Source of the DNA: Marinilactibacillus sp042660675
GTDB lineage: Bacteria > Bacillota > Bacilli > Lactobacillales > Carnobacteriaceae_A
Direction: 5' to 3'
DNA length: 64,000 nt
Assembly (NCBI RefSeq): GCF_042660675.1
Contig: NZ_JBHSUL010000035.1
Coordinates: 47,811 to 111,810, forward strand
The notes beneath the pieces are model-generated. The model made no database searches. It saw only the letters and a program-made list of their open reading frames with translations, and had not been told where the DNA came from. This document shows, one piece after another, positions 44,394-53,243 of this stretch. The stretch's first letter is position 1; each line of letters starts with the position of its first letter. A program made the position numbers and the translations under genes.

Positions 44394-44630
44394 CTACCAT
44401 TTATTAACTGGACAGCTTTTATAGTTCAAACTTGCTCTGAACATAGCATAGCATCCACATTTTGTACAAGTTTGATTTTGAAAGAATGGGCACGTTTCAC
44501 AAACGGATAGCCTCTTTTCTTTTAATTCTTCCGAAGCTAGATCAATTTCCAGACTGAGTTGTTCTTCTATCGAAGTGACTACATCTTGCCCAGCTAACGC
44601 TTCAAGGCGTTCACATGTTTTGCAAGACAT
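44394..44630 (-). CDS. Small Cys-rich protein (DUF6171-like)
   Basis: A 78-residue protein with nine cysteines: CKTC at the N-terminus and a C-terminal cluster CETCPFF, CTKCGC and SCPVNKW. The spacing suggests one or two zinc sites. It resembles the DUF6171 group, whose function is unknown. Its start lies 1 bp beyond the GH51 stop without a strong ribosome binding site of its own, so translation is probably coupled. It is the last gene of the arabinan operon. Confidence 0.75.
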   Translation of the reverse strand: MSCKTCERLEALAGQDVVTSIEEQLSLEIDLASEELKEKRLSVCETCPFFQNQTCTKCGCYAMFRASLNYKSCPVNKW

Positions 44631-44631
44631 A

Positions 44632-46080
44632 TTATTTCTCTTTAATCAATAAAGTTGTAACACTCATGGCTGGAAGCGTTAAGGACACTTTGCTACCATC
44701 AATTTTGAAATCTTCAAATGTTTTCTTAGAAACAACTTCTGGATCTTCAAATGTATTGTGAGCATCCATTTCATCAGCCGTTACAATCCAAGCTTCAGCT
44801 GAATCAAAAGCGTAATCTGCTAAGTTAAATGAAATGGTTTCTTCACCTTTTAACCCATAATTACAAACAGAAATAGCAACTTTTCCATCCTTTTTAGAAA
44901 TCGTATAATCAATAGAATCTTGGCTTTCGCCATAAGCGTCAACCAATTCAGCATCTTGATGATGCGTATAAAGATCAAATACATGATACGTTGGTGTTTT
45001 AATCATTTTATCGCCTTCAGTCAATAGCATTGCTTGAAGAACATTAACCATTTGAGCAATATTTGCCATTTGAACACGGTCAGCGTGTTTATGGAAAATA
45101 TTTAAAGTAAGGCTGGCAACCATTGCATCACGTATTGTATTTTGTTGGTATAAAAAGCCTGGATTTGTTCCGTTTTCTACAGATAACCATGAGCCCCATT
45201 CATCAACAATTAAGCCTACTCTTTTTTCTGGATCATATTTATCCATAATAGTAGAGTGTTTCGTGATCAACTCATCCATTTTTTTAGCACTATCAATCAA
45301 AGAATGCCACTGAGACTCTGGGAAATTAGTTGCTGTTCCTTTGTCTTCCCATTCTCCTGTTAATGCATAGTGATGCAAGCTAATCCCATCCATAAATGGT
45401 GCAGCAATTTTCATCACTTGTTCCATCCAATTGTAATCATCAATGTTTGGACCACACGCTATTTTATAAATAGGTTTGTCTGTATAATTTCTAACATAAG
45501 TCTGATAGCGACGGTAAAGATCTGCGTAGTACTCTGGTCGCATATTCCCACCGCATCCCCAGCTTTCATTCCCTACTCCGAAGAATTTCATCTCCCAAGC
45601 AGAATCACTACCATTCTCTTTACGCAAGTTCGACATTGGTGATTCACCTTCAAAAGTGATATACTCTACCCACTCTTGCATCTCTTGAACCGTTCCACTT
45701 CCTACGTTACCGTTCACGTATGCTTCTGCACCTAACAGGTCTAATAGATGGAAGAATTCATGTGTACCGAAATGGTTATTTTCTACCACTCCACCCCAGT
45801 GTGTATTGACAATTGTCTTACGTTCTGCTGGAGTTCCGATACCATCTTTCCAGTGGTATTCATCAGCGAAACAGCCCCCTGGCCATCTTACGACGGGTAC
45901 CTTGATTGCTTTAAGTGCTTCTACCACATCTAAACGTATACCTTCATTATTAGGAATATCTGAATCTTTCCCTACCCAAACGCCTTCATAGATACATCTT
46001 CCCAAGTGCTCTGCAAATTGTCCATAGATATACTTGCTGATTGTAGGTCCTTTTTTGCTTGTTAATACTTCAACTGTCAT
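44632..46080 (-). CDS. GH51 alpha-L-arabinofuranosidase (482 aa)
   Basis: A cytoplasmic exo-enzyme that releases L-arabinose from arabino-oligosaccharides. The 482-residue protein has the GH51 catalytic barrel with acid/base Glu172 (GVGNESWGCGG) and nucleophile Glu294 (IVDEWG), followed by a C-terminal beta domain. It begins MTVEVLTSKKGPTISKYIYG without a signal peptide. It differs clearly from the other GH51 at 56645-58141 (acid/base loop GNESWGCGG versus GNEMDGPW), so the two probably split substrates. Operon partner of GH43 enzymes and araNPQ. Confidence 0.94.
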   Translation of the reverse strand: MTVEVLTSKKGPTISKYIYGQFAEHLGRCIYEGVWVGKDSDIPNNEGIRLDVVEALKAIKVPVVRWPGGCFADEYHWKDGIGTPAERKTIVNTHWGGVVENNHFGTHEFFHLLDLLGAEAYVNGNVGSGTVQEMQEWVEYITFEGESPMSNLRKENGSDSAWEMKFFGVGNESWGCGGNMRPEYYADLYRRYQTYVRNYTDKPIYKIACGPNIDDYNWMEQVMKIAAPFMDGISLHHYALTGEWEDKGTATNFPESQWHSLIDSAKKMDELITKHSTIMDKYDPEKRVGLIVDEWGSWLSVENGTNPGFLYQQNTIRDAMVASLTLNIFHKHADRVQMANIAQMVNVLQAMLLTEGDKMIKTPTYHVFDLYTHHQDAELVDAYGESQDSIDYTISKKDGKVAISVCNYGLKGEETISFNLADYAFDSAEAWIVTADEMDAHNTFEDPEVVSKKTFEDFKIDGSKVSLTLPAMSVTTLLIKEK

Positions 46081-46103
46081 AATGTTTACTCCTTCAATTT
46101 GAA

Positions 46104-47732
46104 TTAAGGTCTAATACCCCAGATCATTTCATTGTTGTCACCAAAAGCTGAAAAGACAATTCTTTCTTCTCCAAATTCATCTTGTTGCTTAGCAGCAACG
46201 CCTTTATAAATAGCCTCATTAGTCGTAATCGTTAAAAGATTTTGATCAGATAAAGTCCAAGAACCTTGAAGATCTCCTGCTATTTCACTTTCTTCAGTAA
46301 GATCAATCATAAGCGTTTCAATCATTTCCGAAGAATTTTCTGTCCCATGATTGATAAATTCAAAATTACCGCTAAATTCTTCTAAAGTTAATGGCGCAGT
46401 ATCGGCATACTCACCTTTAAAAGCATAAGGCATCGGAACTAGCCAGTTATCTTCATTATGAATCATATGATGTGCTCTAACTTCGTGAGCTTCTGTACCT
46501 TGATTGAATCTAGAATGGAATACGAGTAACCATTCTCCATTCTGTGTTTTGACTGCTGAATTATGTCCAGGAGCACGATATCCTTGTTCTAAACCTGTGA
46601 AATCATAATTTCCAAGCAGTTTGATTCCATAATCAGAATTTAAACTTCCAGATTCAAAGATAGCCGTTTGTCCTTTAGCATCTACATAAGGGCCGTCAAC
46701 TGTTTCAGATCTGAATACGCGCATGTTGTAGCCACCATTAGCAACTAAACCACCATATGTCAGCCATAAGTTGTAATAACCTGTATCTTCATCGTAAACG
46801 ATATAAGGACCTTCACCAGATTGATGGTAACCACCGAAAAGTTTCGTCCCAAAGTATCGATCGATTGTTCGACCGTCTTCCGTTATTCCATCTACACCTG
46901 GATAGATCGGTTTTCCAGTCGCATCTTCTAGTTCAAGTAAATGAATACCACCTGACCAAGAACCATAAACAAGCCAAAATTTTCCGTTTTCATCGTAAAA
47001 TGGAGCTGGATCGAGTGCATTTGGTGCATAATCTGTATTGTACTCTCTGCCTCCAAGTCTTACCCACTTCTCATTAAATTCGGATACCTTTCCTTCACTG
47101 ATCAGTTCAGGTAAGTGTGTTCCTTCATAATTAATATTACGATCACTTCCATCAGTAGCATCTTCAGAAGTAAATCCTGAATAAATGATTGTATCAACAT
47201 AAGTGTATGGACCTTCGATACTTGGTGAAGCCATTAATACAATGGCTGATCTTCTCCACGTTGAACTAGCAGAATAATACATCAAGTATGCACCTTTTGC
47301 TCCTGTAGACCATTCAAACTGATCATTCCAGATAACATCTGGTGCCCATAAATTATAACCACCTTTGGAATCGGCATCATCATGACCAGCCCACTCAAAA
47401 GTTTCTTGAAGATTTTCGTTTGTATTGCCAAAGATAATATTATCTTCCATATTCTCGTATTCAGTCATATGCGGAACTTCCCAAGTTGAAAAGTTTTTTG
47501 TTTTAGCTTGTGCTACATGCGTCCCGAATAAGTAAAACATTTCTTCGCCATCTTCATTTATGACTGAACGAACAGCTGGATCATGTATAGAGACAGTGTT
47601 TCTTGTCTGAGTCGTCCACTCATTTGTTGAAGGTCTTTTGATACCGTTTGAATAAACCATAAATCCACTCACTCCAATTAATAAAATCACTGCGAAAAAA
47701 ATTCCGATTGCTATCTTTTTCTTTTTAGACAT
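46104..47732 (-). CDS. GH43 endo-alpha-1,5-L-arabinanase, membrane-anchored or secreted
   Basis: A 542-residue enzyme expected to cut the arabinan backbone outside the cell. Residues 7-27 form a hydrophobic signal or anchor after KKKK; there is no lipobox and no obvious signal-peptidase site. The five-bladed GH43 domain has Asp51 (SIHDPAV), Asp241 (ALDPAPF) and Glu307 (SGEGPYIV) as the likely catalytic triad, and a C-terminal beta domain from about residue 450, as in Bacillus Abn2-type enzymes. Between the GH43 exo-enzyme and GH51 genes. Confidence 0.9.
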   Translation of the reverse strand: MSKKKKIAIGIFFAVILLIGVSGFMVYSNGIKRPSTNEWTTQTRNTVSIHDPAVRSVINEDGEEMFYLFGTHVAQAKTKNFSTWEVPHMTEYENMEDNIIFGNTNENLQETFEWAGHDDADSKGGYNLWAPDVIWNDQFEWSTGAKGAYLMYYSASSTWRRSAIVLMASPSIEGPYTYVDTIIYSGFTSEDATDGSDRNINYEGTHLPELISEGKVSEFNEKWVRLGGREYNTDYAPNALDPAPFYDENGKFWLVYGSWSGGIHLLELEDATGKPIYPGVDGITEDGRTIDRYFGTKLFGGYHQSGEGPYIVYDEDTGYYNLWLTYGGLVANGGYNMRVFRSETVDGPYVDAKGQTAIFESGSLNSDYGIKLLGNYDFTGLEQGYRAPGHNSAVKTQNGEWLLVFHSRFNQGTEAHEVRAHHMIHNEDNWLVPMPYAFKGEYADTAPLTLEEFSGNFEFINHGTENSSEMIETLMIDLTEESEIAGDLQGSWTLSDQNLLTITTNEAIYKGVAAKQQDEFGEERIVFSAFGDNNEMIWGIRP

Positions 47733-47768
47733 TTATGATTCCTTTCTTAATTAGTGATTGATTTTAAA

Positions 47769-48725
47769 TTAGTTACCTCCCGGAACACCAAAATCAGGAA
47801 ATCCCGATTCATCCCAATCAAACTTTTGAGCATTAGCATGACGATTTGGATTATCTAAAGGATCACCTTCTTTGTTCTTTTCAGGTCTAGCGTGATAAAT
47901 TAAAATATCCTCTTGATCATCTTCCGATTTAGTAAATGAATTATGTCCCGGTCCATAAAGACTATTTTCTTCTGAAGATACGAAAACAGGTTTCTCAGAT
48001 TTTTTCCAAGAATATCCATCTAGTAAATCACTATCTACGTTTGCAGAAAGTAAGCCCATTACGTAGTTTTCATCCGTAGCACTGGCAGAATACGTAATAT
48101 AAATTTTTCCGTTACGTTTTATAACAGCTGGTCCCTCATTTACCAAAAATCCAACTTTTTCCCAGTCGTACTCTGGAATCGTCAATAAAGTCGTATGGCC
48201 TTTCAAAGTCCACGGGTTTTCCATCTTAGATAAGTATAAATTTGAGTTCCCTGGAATAGCAGGATCTTTTTGTGCCCAGACATAATAGAGTTCATTATTA
48301 TGTGTAAAAGTCGTTGCATCCAGACAGAAACTGTTTATATGTGTTTTAACTTGTCCTTTTTCTTCCCAGTTTCCAGTTAGTGGATTATCATCTTTACATT
48401 CAATTACATACATACGGTGCTGGTGAATATTATTTTTAGGTTCACTCGAACTTGAAGCAGCAAAATAGATATACCATGCACCATCAATAAAGTGAATTTC
48501 AGGAGCCCAGATCAAGCTACTCATTTCGCCTTCTTCATGAGCATGCCAGACGCTGGCTTTTTCACCAGTTTCTAGTTCGTTCAGCGTTTTCGCTCTTCTA
48601 ACTTCTATTTCCTGATAACCTGGGACGGATCCTGTGAAATAATAGTATCCATCTGTATGTTTATAAACCCAAGGATCTGCTCTTTCCAATACGATAGGAT
48701 TATTATAAGGTGTTTCGTTTTTCAT
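47769..48725 (-). CDS. GH43 exo-arabinosidase, intracellular
   Basis: A 318-residue single GH43 domain without signal peptide. The triad is Asp17 (ERADPWV), Asp136 (CLDATTF) and Glu197 (VNEGPAV). The compact size and lack of an accessory domain match the GH43 group that trims arabinose from 1,5-arabino-oligosaccharides. Beta-xylosidase activity is possible in this family but less likely in this operon. Its start overlaps the upstream membrane protein gene by 4 bp (ATGA). Confidence 0.88.
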   Translation of the reverse strand: MKNETPYNNPIVLERADPWVYKHTDGYYYFTGSVPGYQEIEVRRAKTLNELETGEKASVWHAHEEGEMSSLIWAPEIHFIDGAWYIYFAASSSSEPKNNIHQHRMYVIECKDDNPLTGNWEEKGQVKTHINSFCLDATTFTHNNELYYVWAQKDPAIPGNSNLYLSKMENPWTLKGHTTLLTIPEYDWEKVGFLVNEGPAVIKRNGKIYITYSASATDENYVMGLLSANVDSDLLDGYSWKKSEKPVFVSSEENSLYGPGHNSFTKSEDDQEDILIYHARPEKNKEGDPLDNPNRHANAQKFDWDESGFPDFGVPGGN

Positions 48726-49168
48726 ATAATCGCCTCCTGATTTACGCTGTGATTAGATTTTTGTGTCCCTTGTTTTAATCGAATGGCTTTATTTTTTGAA
48801 CTGTACGTTACTAAAACAATCATATAAAGTAATGAACTGATCACATCAATCGTCATAAATGAAGCCAGACACATGACCATCATCCATGCTTGCCACTTTT
48901 TATTAATTTGATTGTCTTTCATGAATTTCAGACAATAAATATTCACTATACCTACTAACACAATAATCAATCCATAACTCGTCATGACAGTGTAAAGTAT
49001 ATCCACAAAACTCCCACTGCCTCCTGCCATTTCAGGATAGATTTCCGTTATGGATAGATCCCCACTGTTCTTGAACCACAACCCGAATACAAAAATAGTT
49101 AAAATCGCGTTGATAAAATGCCATACCGATGCTGCAATGATTAATTTTCTTTCTGCTTTTCTATCCAT
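48722..49168 (-). CDS. Small four-helix membrane protein (unknown)
   Basis: A 148-residue protein with about four hydrophobic helices (near residues 9-30, 52-85 split in two by a short gap, and 93-123). Helix one is IIAASVWHFINAILTIFVFG. No known motif is seen. The 4-bp overlap with the GH43 gene and 21-bp spacing from araQ place it firmly in the arabino-oligosaccharide operon. It could assist transport or anchor something, but this is a guess. Confidence 0.75.
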   Translation of the reverse strand: MDRKAERKLIIAASVWHFINAILTIFVFGLWFKNSGDLSITEIYPEMAGGSGSFVDILYTVMTSYGLIIVLVGIVNIYCLKFMKDNQINKKWQAWMMVMCLASFMTIDVISSLLYMIVLVTYSSKNKAIRLKQGTQKSNHSVNQEAII

Positions 49169-49189
49169 AACAGAACGCCTCCCTAAAAG

Positions 49190-50041
49190 TTATCCTTTGA
49201 TACCAGTGTTTAAGTTAAGAGATTCAATGAAGTATTTCTGAGCGAAAATAAATAGTAATGAAGTCGGAATCATCGCTAGAAAAGCGGATGCCATTAATTG
49301 ACCAATTACCATGTAGTTACCGTAAATATCCTGTAACAACTGCAGACCTGCTGTTATCGTAAGCTGATTAACATTATTCAGTACAATCGTTGGCCACAGG
49401 AAATCGTTCCATGATCCAGTGAACGAGAAGATGGATGTTACAATGAGTACCGGTTTAATAAGTGGCAATATAATCTTAAAGTAGATGGTAAAGTCATTTG
49501 CGCCATCCATTCGAGCAGATTCATCATAAGACTTAGGTAAGCCTTGCATAAATTGACGAACCAAGAATACATTACCAACTCCACCAAGACCAGGCATGAT
49601 GACTGCTAACGGTGTATTAACCCACCCTAATTTATGAACAATCATATAGTTTGGAATGATGTTCACGACTGCTGGGAACATTGATATTGCTAGTATAGTG
49701 AAGAATAGTGCATCTCTATATTTGAAATCCATACGGGCATATCCAAAAGAAGCTAAGGATACAAATACCATCATGAGTAAGGTATGGGTTGTTGAAATAA
49801 ATAAAGAGTTAAAAAACCATCTTACAATTGGAGCACTAGATGTATTAGACAAAACACGGACATAGTTGTCCATAATCCATGAAGCTGGTAATAATCTAAA
49901 TCCAGTTTGCATAACATCTGACTGAGATTTGAATGAAGTTGTCAATGCATAGATGGCAGGCAATAACCAGATAGTTGCTGCGATAGTTAATAGAACATAA
50001 CAAATCCATTTAGTAATTTGAAATGATTTTGATTGTGCCAT
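49190..50041 (-). CDS. araQ: Arabino-oligosaccharide ABC permease AraQ
   Basis: A 283-residue permease with six helices and the EAA loop ESARMDGANDFTIYFKIILP. The ATG complementary to 50039-50041 has AAGGAG upstream; a longer reading adds 23 residues that overlap araP and lack support. Ends FIESLNLNTGIKG. With AraP and AraN it imports alpha-1,5-arabino-oligosaccharides in Bacillus; the energising ATPase (MsmX in Bacillus) is encoded elsewhere and is absent here. Confidence 0.92.
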   Translation of the reverse strand: MAQSKSFQITKWICYVLLTIAATIWLLPAIYALTTSFKSQSDVMQTGFRLLPASWIMDNYVRVLSNTSSAPIVRWFFNSLFISTTHTLLMMVFVSLASFGYARMDFKYRDALFFTILAISMFPAVVNIIPNYMIVHKLGWVNTPLAVIMPGLGGVGNVFLVRQFMQGLPKSYDESARMDGANDFTIYFKIILPLIKPVLIVTSIFSFTGSWNDFLWPTIVLNNVNQLTITAGLQLLQDIYGNYMVIGQLMASAFLAMIPTSLLFIFAQKYFIESLNLNTGIKG

Positions 50042-50057
50042 TTTGGTTTGCTCCTTT

Positions 50058-50975
50058 CTATTTTGAGCTACGATACATAATTCTAAATTGGAACGCTGCG
50101 ATAACGACAATAACTAGGCCTAATAGTATAGACATTGCTGCCGCCATACCCGCTACAGACTGACCTTGACCAAAAGCAAGATTACGAATATACATCATTA
50201 ATACAAAGGTAGACTGATCTGGTCCTCCACTTGTTACCATTAAAGGTTGTGCATATACGTTGAAAGCTCCAGCTGTTGACATGACTATTGTATATAGCAA
50301 AGGAAATTTAATTGTAGGTAAAGTGATTTTAAAGAATTTCACAAAGCTTGTAGCACCATCGATCTCTGCTGCTTCATACAAGTCATTGGATATCCCACTC
50401 ATCGCAGACCTGTAAATAACCATGTTTCCTCCAATTGCGCCCCAGAGACTCATCATGAATATAATGATCCAGGCATAAGGTTGATTAACTGCCCAAGTAA
50501 CATTTGAACCTAATAAGTTGTTTACCGGTCCTAAACGAGGATTGAATATCAATAACCACACTAATGCTGCTGCGGTAACTGAAATCAGACCTGGAATATA
50601 GAAGATTGCCTGGAAAAGTCCTTTTCCTTTTACGCCCTTATGTTGAAGCATTACAGCTAAAACTAAAGGAATAATCACTTGAAGTGGAACAGTTCCTGCC
50701 ACGAAAATCAATGTATTCACTAGACCATTTCTAAACTGACTGTAGAACGATGAATCTGGATTCATTAAAATTGCTTCATAGTTCTCAAGTCCAACCCATC
50801 TCGGTGAACCGATTAAATTCCATCTTGTAAAAGAGGCGTACAGTCCGTAAATCATCGGGAATAGAATAAACATTAAAAAGAAAATGAAATGGGGGCCAAT
50901 AAAGAGCCACTGTTTTAAATTAACGCCTTTTCCTTTAGTTGTTTTAACGTTGTCATTGGATAATGCTTTTTCCAT
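50058..50975 (-). CDS. araP: Arabino-oligosaccharide ABC permease AraP
   Basis: A 305-residue permease of the MalF type with six helices and EAA loop EAAEIDGATSFVKFFKITLP. It starts 99 bp after araN, and this gap contains a stem-loop. It ends 16 bp before araQ. Similarity to AraP is by operon order and permease type. Confidence 0.92.
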   Translation of the reverse strand: MEKALSNDNVKTTKGKGVNLKQWLFIGPHFIFFLMFILFPMIYGLYASFTRWNLIGSPRWVGLENYEAILMNPDSSFYSQFRNGLVNTLIFVAGTVPLQVIIPLVLAVMLQHKGVKGKGLFQAIFYIPGLISVTAAALVWLLIFNPRLGPVNNLLGSNVTWAVNQPYAWIIIFMMSLWGAIGGNMVIYRSAMSGISNDLYEAAEIDGATSFVKFFKITLPTIKFPLLYTIVMSTAGAFNVYAQPLMVTSGGPDQSTFVLMMYIRNLAFGQGQSVAGMAAAMSILLGLVIVVIAAFQFRIMYRSSK

Positions 50976-50999
50976 CTTTATGCTCCTTTCAACTTCAAA

Positions 51000-51040
51000 A
51001 AAGAAAAAGCGAGTTCTATATTACTACTAGATTCTCGCTT
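51000..51040 (-). terminator. Partial terminator or processing hairpin between araN and araP
   Basis: AAGCGAG (arm 51034-51040) pairs with CTCGCTT (arm 51007-51013), with extra TCTA/TAGA pairing inside, and is followed on the minus strand by TTTTCTTTTTT. It probably raises araN mRNA over that of the permeases, as seen at many binding-protein genes. Confidence 0.7.
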
Positions 51041-51074
51041 CAGTCTCAATTGATCAAGCTATTCTCTAATCAAG

Positions 51075-52331
51075 TTATTCTACATCTTCTTCAATCGAAA
51101 TATCAGCTCCGTGTCCTTGAGCTACTAAATCTTCAACTTGACTTTGCGCAGATGCTAGACCATCTTCGATTGTAATCCCACCGTAAAGCATATCGTTAAT
51201 GACAGTATTGATAGCTGCTTCAACATATCCGTAGTATTCATAATCAAAAATCAATAATGAATCTAATTGTTTTTCTGATTTTGTAAAGAATGATTGAGGA
51301 TAGCTTTGGAATTCTTCTGATTCGTAAACATCCCTACTTGCAACGATTTGACCTGCATCAGCCCAAGTGATTGAATTTTGGTTTACCCATGCAAGAAATT
51401 CTGCAATACCTTCTTCTTTTTCATCAGAACGACTTTCGCTTGTCAACATTGAAAATAAGTGAGCAGATCCACGATTATGGAAAGTTTCATTATCGAATGC
51501 GTAAATATTGGTGATGCCATAGTTCAAGTCTTCTACCATATCATGTGCTAGCGAAGACCAAGTTCCATCAGATGAGAAAAGTACTGATTGACCTTGGAAC
51601 ATCGCAAATCCATCTTCACCGTTTGGAGTCATTAGACCCGCCTGTTCTACTTGAACAAGCGCTTCCATTGCTTCGCGCATTTCAGGTGTATCGATTGTTG
51701 GATTTCCATCAGCATCACTGATGTCACCGCCTAAGTTTACCGTTTCTGCTAAAAGTACCCAAGAAATTAAAGCATTGTTGATCGCGTAAACGCCTTCATC
51801 TAATTGTCCTTCTAAAGACATAATTTCATCAAATGTTAATACATCATCATCTAGAAAACCTGTAGCGCCATATTGATCCAGCAAATCTTCATTATAATAA
51901 AGTACGTTTGAATGAATATCTAGTGGAATTGTATATTGTGAATCTCCAACAGTACCAGCGTCCCACGCTTGATCAATGTAATTGTCTGAACTAAGTAAAG
52001 TTTGCGTTTCCATTAATTCGTCAAAAGGTTCCAACATATCTAGTTCAACAAACCCTTGAACTCTATCTGCGTGAATAATTGATAAATCAGGTGTTCCTTC
52101 TCCTGTATTCATTACTGTGTAAATTTGAGTATAAAGATCAGGTGTAATAACTTGAGAAACTGGGAATTCAGGATCAGTGTCATTATACTCTTGAATCATC
52201 TCATCCATTACCTGTCCATCTTCACCTGTTAAAGGTGTCCACAACACGATTTCGTTTTCGTTACCACAACCAGCTAACAGTCCAAGAGATAAAGAAGCTG
52301 TTCCTAACAACATTTTCTTATTTAGTTTCAT
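51075..52331 (-). CDS. araN: Arabino-oligosaccharide-binding lipoprotein AraN
   Basis: A 418-residue extracellular binding protein. The signal peptide ends in LGLLAGCG, lipobox with Cys22. The mature part is a family-1 sugar-binding protein (IVLWTPLTGEDGQVMDEMIQ). First gene of araN-araP-araQ-membrane protein-GH43-GH43-GH51-Cys-rich. The promoter region carries three AraR-like sites and a cre that matches all fixed positions. Confidence 0.92.
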   Translation of the reverse strand: MKLNKKMLLGTASLSLGLLAGCGNENEIVLWTPLTGEDGQVMDEMIQEYNDTDPEFPVSQVITPDLYTQIYTVMNTGEGTPDLSIIHADRVQGFVELDMLEPFDELMETQTLLSSDNYIDQAWDAGTVGDSQYTIPLDIHSNVLYYNEDLLDQYGATGFLDDDVLTFDEIMSLEGQLDEGVYAINNALISWVLLAETVNLGGDISDADGNPTIDTPEMREAMEALVQVEQAGLMTPNGEDGFAMFQGQSVLFSSDGTWSSLAHDMVEDLNYGITNIYAFDNETFHNRGSAHLFSMLTSESRSDEKEEGIAEFLAWVNQNSITWADAGQIVASRDVYESEEFQSYPQSFFTKSEKQLDSLLIFDYEYYGYVEAAINTVINDMLYGGITIEDGLASAQSQVEDLVAQGHGADISIEEDVE

Positions 52332-52390
52332 CTTAATCCTCCTAAAATAATTTTGTTTTTTATTTGGTCATACTTTCGTGTCAGGCAATC

Positions 52391-52400
52391 ATACGTACTA
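52391..52400. promoter_or_regulatory. Possible third AraR-like site, araN leader
   Basis: ATACGTACTA (minus TAGTACGTAT) in the araN leader, about 120 bp from the nearer promoter operator. It shares the ACGTAC core. Confidence 0.5.
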
Positions 52401-52439
52401 ATAAGTTGCTTAAATAAAAAATTTCTTAATTAAGTTAAA

Positions 52440-52453
52440 TGATTTCGCTTACA
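52440..52453. promoter_or_regulatory. cre (CcpA site) in the araN leader
   Basis: Minus-strand TGTAAGCGAAATCA matches TGNAANCGNNNNCA at all fixed positions. It lies about 80 bp after the predicted start point. Confidence 0.78.
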
Positions 52454-52515
52454 TTATAGTTTAAAAAAAATTCATTTAAAACAAAATAGATTTTCTTAAT
52501 TTTAATTTAAAAGTA

Positions 52516-52523
52516 GTACGTAC
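52516..52523. promoter_or_regulatory. AraR-like operator downstream of the araN promoter
   Basis: GTACGTAC core (extended AGTACGTACGTAT), centred about 40 bp from the site in the promoter spacer, close to four helical turns. Confidence 0.82.
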
Positions 52524-52538
52524 GTATCGCTTGGAAAT

Positions 52539-52567
52539 AATATACCATGTTCAATACGTACGTGCAA
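52539..52567 (-). promoter_or_regulatory. Sigma-A promoter of the araN operon
   Basis: On the minus strand TTGCAC (52562-52567), 17 bp, TATATT (52539-52544). The spacer contains an AraR-like site. Confidence 0.85.
52556..52563. promoter_or_regulatory. AraR-like operator in the araN promoter spacer
   Basis: ACGTACGT core (minus CACGTACGTATTG) next to the -35, the same placement as in the araD promoter. Confidence 0.78.
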
Positions 52568-52607
52568 TAGTTATTTTAAAAATTTAAAATTAATCATAAT
52601 AAAATGT

Positions 52608-53243
52608 TTATTTATTTTCAAAAGACTTGAACTTTGTAGATAATATTCCTTTTAATCCCCATTTCATCCAAAAAACAACAACGATAGAGAAAGTAAAGAA
52701 TAGGAACATAGTCGGTAGTGCCAATGATATATATAGGAGCATGAATAGAGATAACATCTGAATAATTGTAATGGGTATTTTTAAAACACCTATTATAAAT
52801 GCATTTCGAACTTGTTTTAATAAACTATTTTCTCTGTGAACGTAAAGTGGAAAAAACCAAATCAAAGTTGTAATGAATGAAAATAAGAGTATATAAAAAG
52901 CGATTGGAACAATGATAGGCAATATTAGAGTTGAACTGGCTAACAAATTATAATTCAGAAATAAGATTAACCCAGCTATCGTAAATAAAATGCCAGACTT
53001 ATTAGCTGAGACAAATTCTTCTTTGAAAAGACTAAAGTATTCTTTTACTGAAACTGTATAATCTTTAGTTAATAGCCATTTCCTGGAAACCATTAGAGCA
53101 GCCGTAGTAGCAGGATAAATTCCTGCTATAATGGCACCTAGTAATGTAAAAGTGATCCACAGCAAATTCAGTTTGCACAGATTCACAATCAAAGTTAGTG
53201 TAATATCTAGCCGTGTTTTCTTTGTATATTGATTTACTTTCAA
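52608..53243 (-). CDS. DUF624 (YesL-like) membrane protein, second copy
   Basis: A 211-residue membrane protein with about five hydrophobic helices and YPATTAALMVSRKWLL after the first, matching the pattern in the protein at 34078-34722. It uses a TTG start that directly abuts the TAA stop of the upstream permease, so translation is coupled. Last gene of a three-component importer operon; no clear terminator follows before the araN promoter. Confidence 0.87.
   Translation of the reverse strand: MKVNQYTKKTRLDITLTLIVNLCKLNLLWITFTLLGAIIAGIYPATTAALMVSRKWLLTKDYTVSVKEYFSLFKEEFVSANKSGILFTIAGLILFLNYNLLASSTLILPIIVPIAFYILLFSFITTLIWFFPLYVHRENSLLKQVRNAFIIGVLKIPITIIQMLSLFMLLYISLALPTMFLFFTFSIVVVFWMKWGLKGILSTKFKSFENK

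Noticed and set aside
46757..47077. A 106-codon plus-strand open frame opposite the endo-arabinanase gene
   Set aside because: His/Leu-rich shadow of a GH43 coding sequence without start signals.
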